Source: an uncultured Clostridium sp.
GTDB taxonomy: Bacteria > Bacillota > Clostridia > Clostridiales > Clostridiaceae
Length of the DNA: 9,235 nt
Direction of reading: 5' to 3'
Assembly (NCBI GenBank): GCA_900539375.1
Contig: UQBY01000047.1
Span: 1-9,235, forward strand
The notes beneath the pieces are model-generated. The model saw only the letters and a list, made by a program, of their open reading frames with translations, made no database searches and had not been told where the DNA came from. The position numbers and the translations under genes were made by a program. Below, one piece after another: positions 4,603 to 9,235 of the stretch (position 1 is the first letter of the stretch; the number at the start of each line of letters is the position of its first letter).

Positions 4603-5670
4603 CTAAATTAGATTTAAAGAATTAATAGAATCTTCTAAAAATGTTTCTTTAGCTTCTTTAGCTGTTTTTACTAATTTACGAGCTTTATTGTATCTATCTA
4701 GAACATTCTTAACAATTCCTTTGACATAAGAATTTAGAGATTTTATCTCATTAGTATTATTATAAGTTTGAATAGATACAATTTTATTAATTATTCCCAT
4801 AGCAACTTCATATTTTAAGTGATATTCTAAAGGAGCTATATTTTGTATTATATGCATAATATCTAAATCAGATATTTTTAATTTTTTTCCTGCATTAGTG
4901 TGTATTTTCATTATATTATTTATAATTGTATATTCATTTGGATTTAGTAATAAAACCCTTTGAATTTCATCTTGTTCTACTAATTCTCTTTTTACTTTAT
5001 TAAATAAATTGCAAGAGAAATTAAAAACAAATTTTTTTATAGCTAAAGGACGTTCCTCTTCTACAAACAAACTATTTTTAACTGTAATAAAAAAATCTTT
5101 CTGTAATAGTTTATTTAATATTTTTCGTGCATAATATTTATCTTTACTCTTAAAAGCTTTAGTCCATAAACTATCTTTTAAATTTAATAAATTAATAGTA
5201 AAAGAATTTTCTCTATAAAATTTACTAGCTCTACTATTTTTTAAAATGGCCATGGCTAAACAAATACGTTTTTCCACAGATGTTAATTCAGCGAAATCTT
5301 TGGTAAAGAACCAATTTATTATTCTAGTAAATCCTTTACTTGTTTTACTTAAAGCATCATTTTGTTTTTTGTGCATATCTGCCATATCTACTAATATCCA
5401 TCCAGCATTATCATCATCTTCTTTTAGAATGTTAAAACTCTTAAGTTCTTCTAATGTAGATATTATAGTTTGTAAATTAGCTTTCACATATTTATCTTTA
5501 AGTTTTTTGGCTAAATAGCTTATAGAATTATTACCTGTTTTAATATAATATTCTTTTTTATCTAAGCTTTCTATTGCCATAAAACATAATCCCATAGTTG
5601 TTTCAATTATGTAATATTTATTAGAATCTAAAATTTTATTTAGAAAAATATTTGGAACTTTTGTAGCCAA
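4603..5670 (-). CDS. Replication-type (Rep/DnaD-like) plasmid protein, 355 aa
   Basis: The N-terminal 100 residues look like a winged helix (SISYLAKKLKDKYVKANLQT, then a hydrophobic second helix and a short wing), and a second helical unit spans about 120-220 (TSVEKRICLAMAILKN onward). Near the end, IKSLNSYVKGIVKNVLDRYNK resembles the aromatic helix common to Firmicute plasmid initiators and DnaD-type primosome proteins (NPxxYxxxxIxN). The start is TTG at 5668-5670, forced by a perfect AGGAGGTGA 5 nt upstream. The gene diverges from the 488-aa gene across the iteron region and has a strong promoter at 5822-5850. Charged Lys-rich C-terminus, no transmembrane segments. I call it replication-related with moderate confidence; it may be the initiator, a primosome loader or a copy-control partner. 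Confidence 0.5.
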   Translation of the reverse strand: MATKVPNIFLNKILDSNKYYIIETTMGLCFMAIESLDKKEYYIKTGNNSISYLAKKLKDKYVKANLQTIISTLEELKSFNILKEDDDNAGWILVDMADMHKKQNDALSKTSKGFTRIINWFFTKDFAELTSVEKRICLAMAILKNSRASKFYRENSFTINLLNLKDSLWTKAFKSKDKYYARKILNKLLQKDFFITVKNSLFVEEERPLAIKKFVFNFSCNLFNKVKRELVEQDEIQRVLLLNPNEYTIINNIMKIHTNAGKKLKISDLDIMHIIQNIAPLEYHLKYEVAMGIINKIVSIQTYNNTNEIKSLNSYVKGIVKNVLDRYNKARKLVKTAKEAKETFLEDSINSLNLI

Positions 5671-5771
5671 AGTTTCACCTCCTCTTTAAACATATATATT
5701 TAATATAAATATTTTAATAATTTATATATGTATTGAAAAACATAAGTTATATGCTAGTTAAGAACTAGTTT

Positions 5772-5801
5772 TAAAATAAAAAATATATATTTTTTATTTT
5801 A
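5772..5801. repeat. 30-bp perfect A/T-only palindrome
   Basis: The segment is an exact inverted repeat with 15-bp arms and no spacer, made only of A and T (outer TAAAAT, A6, central TATATA, T6, ATTTTA). It lies in the leader of the 355-aa gene, about 75 bp left of the first iteron. Such a sequence melts easily and can extrude as a cruciform, so it could be the unwinding element of the origin. In RNA it would fold into a long A-U hairpin before the TTG start. Confidence 0.68.
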
Positions 5802-5821
5802 TAAAATATAGTATATAGTGA

Positions 5822-5850
5822 ATTATAAAAGCATTCTTTTTTTTTTGCAA
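5822..5850 (-). promoter_or_regulatory. Promoter of the 355-aa replication-type gene
   Basis: On the minus strand a -35 TTGCAA (5845-5850) and a consensus -10 TATAAT (5822-5827) are 17 bp apart, with an A-rich spacer. Transcription should start near 5815, leaving a leader of about 145 nt that includes the A/T palindrome and the CTAGTT dyad. The -35 lies only about 25 bp from the first iteron, so an iteron-bound initiator could affect this promoter. Confidence 0.65.
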
Positions 5851-5870
5851 ATTCAATAAAAACTATAAGA

Positions 5871-6450
5871 AAAAAGCCTCAAGTGTACTACCTTTTCGTA
5901 TACTTTTAAAATATTAATGATAAATTATAAATATAACATGATAAATAAGACTAATTTATCAAAAAAAAACACTATAAATTAAAAAATTAATAATAGAAAA
6001 ATTCAAGCCTCAAGTGTACTACCTTTTCGTATACTTCTTAATTTGTTTAGTAAAAAAGCCATCTTGAGCATATTTTAAATATAATTATAGAAATATTTCA
6101 AGAAAAACACTTGCAAATTATGGGAAAAAGACCTCAAGTGTACTACCTTTTCAGAAATTTATAAGAATAACCTTAATTAAATTAAAAAAATAAATAGAAA
6201 TAATAAAAAAAAGCCTCAAGTGTACTATCTATTTGTATACTTCTAAAAAAATTAAGTCGAAGAATAGATAAAAATTTTTTTTATCTATCTACATTTCATT
6301 CCAAGTAAACAATTAAATTAACATAAAATGGAATAAAGACCTCAAGTGTACTATCTTTTATATTACTTTTCATAAAAAAGCCTCAAGTGTACTACCTTTT
6401 CGTATACTTTTCATAAAAAAAGCCTCAAGTGTACTATCTTTTATATATTT
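5871..6450. repeat. Seven-copy iteron array
   Basis: The core CCTCAAGTGTACTAYCT begins at 5877, 6008, 6132, 6214, 6340, 6381 and 6423, all in the same orientation and each preceded by an A-rich stretch ending in RA/AG (often AAAAAAG). Four copies (1, 2, 4, 6) continue to a right arm GTATACTT that pairs with the left AAGTGTAC apart from one G-T, making an imperfect 25-bp inverted repeat. Copy 5 has a decayed right arm, and copies 3 and 7 lack it. Copies 1, 2, 3 and 6 read ACC and copies 4, 5 and 7 read ATC. Start-to-start distances are 131, 124, 82, 126, 41 and 42 bp. This is the pattern of initiator-binding iterons. The spacers are unrelated A/T-rich DNA, and no CRISPR features are present. 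Confidence 0.82.
6264..6288. repeat. Hairpin inside the iteron array
   Basis: ATAGATAAAAA (6264-6274) and TTTTTATCTAT (6278-6288) form a perfect 11-bp stem with a TTT loop, between iterons 4 and 5 in the widest part of the right half of the array. It could be a single-strand initiation structure or only an A/T accident. No downstream gene suggests that it is a terminator. Confidence 0.45.
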
Positions 6451-6466
6451 TTTTAAAATTATATGA

Positions 6467-6497
6467 TATAATTATGACATAATAAAGACACTATAAT
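6467..6497 (+). promoter_or_regulatory. Promoter/operator zone of the Phd-like and initiator operon
   Basis: Two TATAAT boxes (6467-6472 and 6492-6497) precede the operon, neither with a good -35. Between them TTATGACATAA (6472-6482) is a perfect odd palindrome, and ATGACA is repeated at 6495-6500. Phd/YefM proteins repress their own operons by binding short palindromes overlapping the -10, so this is the expected operator. Iteron 7 ends only about 25 bp upstream, so the initiator could also repress here. Confidence 0.5.
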
Positions 6498-6535
6498 GAC
6501 AAGCGATTAAATATAAAGATTTAGGGGTGGTAAAT

Positions 6536-6724
6536 ATGACTCAAATAAAACCTATTACTTTTTTAAGAAATACTTCAGAACTATCTCGTTTAATTCATCA
6601 AGAAAATGAAACTATATTTTTAACTAAGAATGGATATGGAGATATGGTTATATTAAGTATAGATAAATACAATTCAATTCTTAATATGATTAAAGATACG
6701 AAAGAGGGAGTAGAGCAAGAGTGA
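6536..6724 (+). CDS. Phd/YefM-family antitoxin-like protein
   Basis: The protein (62 residues from the ATG at 6536) has the family signature: an N-terminal QIKPITFLRNTSELSRLIHQ and the core NETIFLTKNGYGDMVILSID, matching Phd/YefM antitoxins in which the N-terminal half forms a DNA-binding dimer and the C-terminal half neutralises a toxin. A GTG at 6527 would add three residues but lies within the SD; AGGGGTGG (6523-6530) is well placed for the ATG. No RelE/ParE/Doc-type toxin follows. Instead the frame ends in a 4-nt overlap (GTGA) with the 488-aa candidate initiator. The short C-terminal tail after SILNMIKDTKEGVEQE leaves little room for a toxin-binding arm. It is likely a repressor of its own operon; a copy-number role is inferred. 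Confidence 0.8.
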   Translation: MTQIKPITFLRNTSELSRLIHQENETIFLTKNGYGDMVILSIDKYNSILNMIKDTKEGVEQE

Positions 6725-8187
6725 GTAATTTATTAGTAGAGAATGATATTGAGAATAGAGAAATATTTATAGAGAATTTTTTTAAAGATATAGATAAGGA
6801 GATATATTGTGAATTTGAATCTAAAATAAGCAAATGTGCTAAATTTGATATACATTCTTCTCTTCAGTTAATAAAAGATGCAGCAAAAGATTTATTAATT
6901 CACACTGAAAATTGGGATGAAGAAAATCTATTAGTACCATTGCTAGATGAAACTAAAAAGTTGAAGAAAATGTGGACTAAAAGAGAAGAATCAAATGAAA
7001 AAAGTGCTTTTCATAAAGAAATAGCAAAAATGAAAAGTATAAATAATTTAATTGAAAGTAAGGATTTTAATATTCCAAGTGTCGAAAAATACAAAGAACA
7101 AATAACCAATAAGTTACATCTATGGAGAGATGATAATAAGTCTTATTTATCAGATTTTTTGTTTATTCAGCATAAACGAAAAGATGTGTTAAGAAGAGCT
7201 ATAACAATTGATATTCAAAGATATATATATAATAAGTTGATAATGGAAACTAAAGATTCTGTTATAACTTATGAAGAGATGATTGACAGTTTAACAAACA
7301 TAGCAGTTGATACTACTAATAAACAAAAACTTATTATTAATAATGATACATATAGATATGAGAATAGCAACTTAATATATTCAATAGATCCAGAAGATTT
7401 AAAAGGGATAAGTATAAAAAATCAATCAGGAAAGATACTTGAACAGGTATTTAAAGTATTAAATGAAACAGATATAAGAATCTTTAGATATTTAATTAAA
7501 AAAAGAGGACCTTACTTTTTCCAAGATGGAGTTATAAATTTGTATCTAGATGATATTTGCCTTAATATATTTGGTGCAAATCAAACGAGATATAGAGAAT
7601 ATGTAATATCTTCTTTAATTAGAATGTCTATAATGAAAGTATTTTTTTATTCAAAAGATGAAGAGGGTGGTATAAGAAATATAAAGAAAGCATTAACAAC
7701 CTCTTTACTAAGTGACTTAGTTATAGATGTAAATGAGGGAAATAAGACAAAAATAACAGTTGTTATAGGTTATATATACAGAGAAGAAGTTATAAATGGA
7801 AATATGGTTAGAGTATATTCAAAGTTACTTGAGAATATAAATGATGGTGATGCTAGAGTATTAATGTTTTATTTACAAAAACAGAGATTAATACTTTATG
7901 ATAATAGAGATAAAAATGATATAAGTAATTCTTATACTAAAATGACATTATCTTATTCTCAAATAACAAGTGCAATTTTATTTGCAACAGATAGAAAGGC
8001 TAGAAATATAAAAAGGATTGAAAAGGCCTTTAATATATTAGTTGAGAATAATAGTATAATTTTTAGCTATTTACGTAGAGGAGATTTTTTTGAAGTAACA
8101 TTTATTCCTATAACCCAAAAAGAAATCAATGATCTTGAAGTTAGTATGTTTTTAAATCTAAATAAAAATACTAAAAAATTAAAATAA
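6721..8187 (+). CDS. Candidate plasmid replication initiator, 488 aa
   Basis: The start is GTG at 6721, overlapping the stop of the Phd-like gene (GTGA), with AGGGAG about 10 nt upstream, so translation is probably coupled. Residues about 1-200 are helical, charged and unrecognised. From about 245, LNETDIRIFRYLIKKRGPY, a strand-like INLYLDDICLNIFG and YREYVISSLIRMSIMKVFFYSK read as a winged helix. A second such unit lies at about 380-465 (DARVLMFYLQKQRLILY, YSQITSAILFATDRKARNIKRIEKAFNILVENN, then a YLRRGDFFEVTFIP wing). Two tandem winged helices are the build of iteron-binding initiators such as RepE, pi and TrfA. The gene lies directly beside the seven-iteron array. I do not recognise a named family, and no catalytic motif (HUH, primase or ATPase) is visible. 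Confidence 0.58.
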   Translation: MSNLLVENDIENREIFIENFFKDIDKEIYCEFESKISKCAKFDIHSSLQLIKDAAKDLLIHTENWDEENLLVPLLDETKKLKKMWTKREESNEKSAFHKEIAKMKSINNLIESKDFNIPSVEKYKEQITNKLHLWRDDNKSYLSDFLFIQHKRKDVLRRAITIDIQRYIYNKLIMETKDSVITYEEMIDSLTNIAVDTTNKQKLIINNDTYRYENSNLIYSIDPEDLKGISIKNQSGKILEQVFKVLNETDIRIFRYLIKKRGPYFFQDGVINLYLDDICLNIFGANQTRYREYVISSLIRMSIMKVFFYSKDEEGGIRNIKKALTTSLLSDLVIDVNEGNKTKITVVIGYIYREEVINGNMVRVYSKLLENINDGDARVLMFYLQKQRLILYDNRDKNDISNSYTKMTLSYSQITSAILFATDRKARNIKRIEKAFNILVENNSIIFSYLRRGDFFEVTFIPITQKEINDLEVSMFLNLNKNTKKLK

Positions 8188-8258
8188 TACATAATGAGTT
8201 TCTATAAAATATGAAAACTCAAAAACAGCTCTAAAGATTAAATAATTTTCGAACTAAT

Positions 8259-8332
8259 ATTCTCCATAAATGTAATAAATACGATATAATTATATTGTGA
8301 GAAATCGCAATTTAACTACATTTATGGAGAAT
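8259..8332 (+). promoter_or_regulatory. 16-bp inverted repeat burying the transposase RBS
   Basis: ATTCTCCATAAATGTA (8259-8274) and TACATTTATGGAGAAT (8317-8332) are perfect inverted repeats 42 bp apart. The right arm contains the transposase SD (GGAG, 8325-8328). A TATAAT (8285-8290) lies between the arms, so a transcript from this internal promoter (starting near 8297) lacks the left arm and is open. A read-through transcript from outside carries both arms and hides the SD. The left arm may also mark the left end of the element. Confidence 0.6.
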
Positions 8333-8337
8333 TTACT

Positions 8338-9078
8338 ATGAAAAAAATTACAAGAAAACAAAAGAGAGAAAAAGAGTCAGAAATTAATTTTCTAGCTGAA
8401 TTTATAAAAATTCAGAAACACTTTTTTAGTGATTTCACAAAAAAATTAGGCTTGGTTAAAGAAGTTAGAAATACAAGCTATATTACATATGAGCCGGAAA
8501 TATTGCTGTTAACAGTAATTATGAAGAATATAGTTGGAATAACAAGTATGAATAGAATGACAAGAGATTTTAATACTAATGATGCAATAAATAATATTTC
8601 TAAAATATTAGAAATAGAGTCATTAAAAGAAATTCCACATTATGACACAATAAATAATTTCCTAAAAAGATTAGAATGTAAAGAACTTGAAAAAATAAGA
8701 GATTACATGATAAGAAGTCTATTAAAGAAAAGGTCACTTGAAGGAATGCGTCTCAATTACAAATATTGGTATATTGCGATTGATGGTACACAGATTGCCA
8801 ACTTTGATCATGAGCATTGTAAACATTGTTTAAAGAAAATTTACACAAATAAGGATACAGGTGAAATAGAAAGGATAAGCTATTTTCACAACGTGTTAGA
8901 AGCTAAATTAATAGTAGGAAATATGGTGTTTAGCGTAGTTATGGAATTTATCGAAAATGAAAATGAGGAATATGATAAACAGGATTGTGAAATTAATGCT
9001 GCAAAAAGATTGCTTAAAAAGTTAAAATATAAATTTAGAAAACTCCCTATTTGCCTGACTTACGGACAGTTATTATAA
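8338..9078 (+). pseudogene. Truncated DDE transposase (IS remnant)
   Basis: The 246-residue product is the front part of a clostridial IS transposase of the group with an AIDGTQ first-Asp motif. The expected first catalytic Asp is residue 149 (WYIAIDGTQ), followed by HEHCKHC (158-164), YFHNVLEAKLIVGN (182-195) and MEFIENENEEYDKQDCE (202-218). Relatives continue LPICL..DSLYA into the second Asp and the Glu domain. Here the frame reads LPICLTYGQLL and stops. The +1 frame from 9059 gives LTDSYY, the expected motif, before its own stop, so a frameshift and loss of the 3' part are both likely. Without the second Asp and Glu the protein cannot be a working DDE transposase. The N-terminal DNA-binding half could still act as an inhibitor. 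Confidence 0.78.
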
Positions 9079-9235
9079 ACAATAATCTATATTTTGAATT
9101 ATTATGGAATTAATTTTAAAACCAACTTCATTTTTATTGAATTTAAGTATAAAAAAGTAAGTATAAATTTATAATATTAATATAGGTAACTTGTCAATGT
9201 AAAAAAATGTATCAGTTCAAGTATAATGTAAAACA
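9079..9235. other. AT-rich end of window, no feature recognised
   Basis: No frame longer than a few codons continues the transposase, and no right-end inverted repeat matching 8259-8274 was found. GTATAA occurs several times (for example 9147-9152 and 9170-9175), but these are too short to call. The segment may be flanking plasmid DNA or decayed IS sequence. Confidence 0.4.

Larger units (their letters stand above)
5671..6535. other. Candidate plasmid replication origin
   Basis: This 865-bp gene-free region lies between two divergent replication-type genes. It holds, from left to right, a CTAGTT/AACTAG dyad (5754-5768), a 30-bp perfect A/T palindrome (5772-5801), the promoter of the 355-aa gene, seven iteron copies (5877-6443), an 11-bp hairpin inside the array (6264-6288) and the promoter zone of the Phd-rep operon. 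Iterons, a low-melting A/T segment and an adjacent initiator gene are the standard parts of an iteron-controlled theta origin. No exact DnaA box (TTATNCACA) was seen in it. Confidence 0.66.

Noticed and set aside
5271..5279. DnaA box (TTTTCCACA, one mismatch to TTATCCACA)
   Set aside because: It is a single imperfect match inside a coding sequence and away from the iterons.
5246..5518. Plus-strand 90-aa frame
   Set aside because: It is antisense to the 355-aa gene, with no RBS and no domain.
6051..6075. Eighth iteron
   Set aside because: AAAAAAGCC is followed by ATCTTGAG rather than TCAAGTG. Only the A-rich lead is shared, and it does not fit the spacing.
5871..6450. CRISPR-like array
   Set aside because: Repeats are imperfect, intervals range from 41 to 131 bp, the spacers are low-complexity A/T DNA and no cas gene is present. 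Iterons explain it better.
6536..8187. Classical toxin-antitoxin pair
   Set aside because: The downstream protein is 488 aa with winged-helix-like regions, far longer than RelE, ParE or Doc toxins and without their motifs.
8196..8220. Terminator after the 488-aa gene
   Set aside because: GAGTTT/AAACTC gives only a 6-bp stem with irregular inner pairing and no T tract after it; where this operon ends is unclear.

Overview
The window looks like part of a low-GC Firmicute plasmid, or a plasmid-like phage, most probably from Clostridium. Non-coding DNA is extremely AT-rich, Shine-Dalgarno sequences are strong (AGGAGG), GTG and TTG starts occur, and intrinsic terminators are clear. The small Phd/YefM-type protein reads like clostridial members of that family. 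Nothing here is a chromosomal housekeeping cluster. The genes are those of replication, partition, mobilisation and transposition, and the spaces between them are full of iterons, palindromes and structured leaders.

Layout. 1-1430: a DNA polymerase III beta-clamp (dnaN-like) gene with its own extended -10 promoter, a terminator-like hairpin in its leader and a bidirectional terminator after it. 1452-2560 (minus): a ribbon-helix-helix plus long coiled-coil protein, whose promoter lies between two near-identical 39-bp repeats; this resembles a stand-alone partition or KfrA-like system. 2645-2719: a possible 19-residue peptide ORF with a strong SD. 2759-3598 (minus): a compact operon with a strong TTGACA/TATAAT promoter overlapped by two 17-bp direct repeats, then a long leader with interleaved inverted repeats, a MobC-like RHH protein, a second RHH-like protein, a 44-residue single-membrane-span protein and a terminator. 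3625-4085 (minus): a small HTH protein with a 10-bp inverted-repeat operator over its promoter. 4171-4283: a palindrome and 19-bp tandem repeats. 4483-5670 (minus): a 355-residue replication-type protein with a TTG start and a downstream terminator.

5671-6535 is the probable replication origin. It holds a 30-bp perfect A/T palindrome and seven copies of a 17-bp iteron core, most of them spaced by near multiples of 42 bp (four helical turns). To the right, 6536-8187 is a two-gene operon: an orphan Phd/YefM-like antitoxin overlapping by 4 nt a 488-residue protein with two winged-helix-like regions, the best candidate for the initiator. 8259-9080 is a transposase gene truncated at the expected second catalytic Asp. 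Its RBS is buried in a 16-bp inverted repeat arranged like the anti-read-through devices of IS10/IS50. The last 157 bp are AT-rich and hold nothing I can name.

How the parts may work together (inference): the 488-aa protein and perhaps the 355-aa protein act at the iteron/AT-palindrome origin between them; the Phd-like protein may set initiator expression; the RHH coiled-coil protein may bind its paired repeats as a centromere; the RHH operon and its inverted-repeat leader may be a relaxosome/oriT module used with a relaxase encoded elsewhere; the plasmid beta clamp may tune the host replisome. Several small genes (58, 44 and 19 residues) were found by reading the sequence directly. No database search was possible, so family names rest on recognised motifs.
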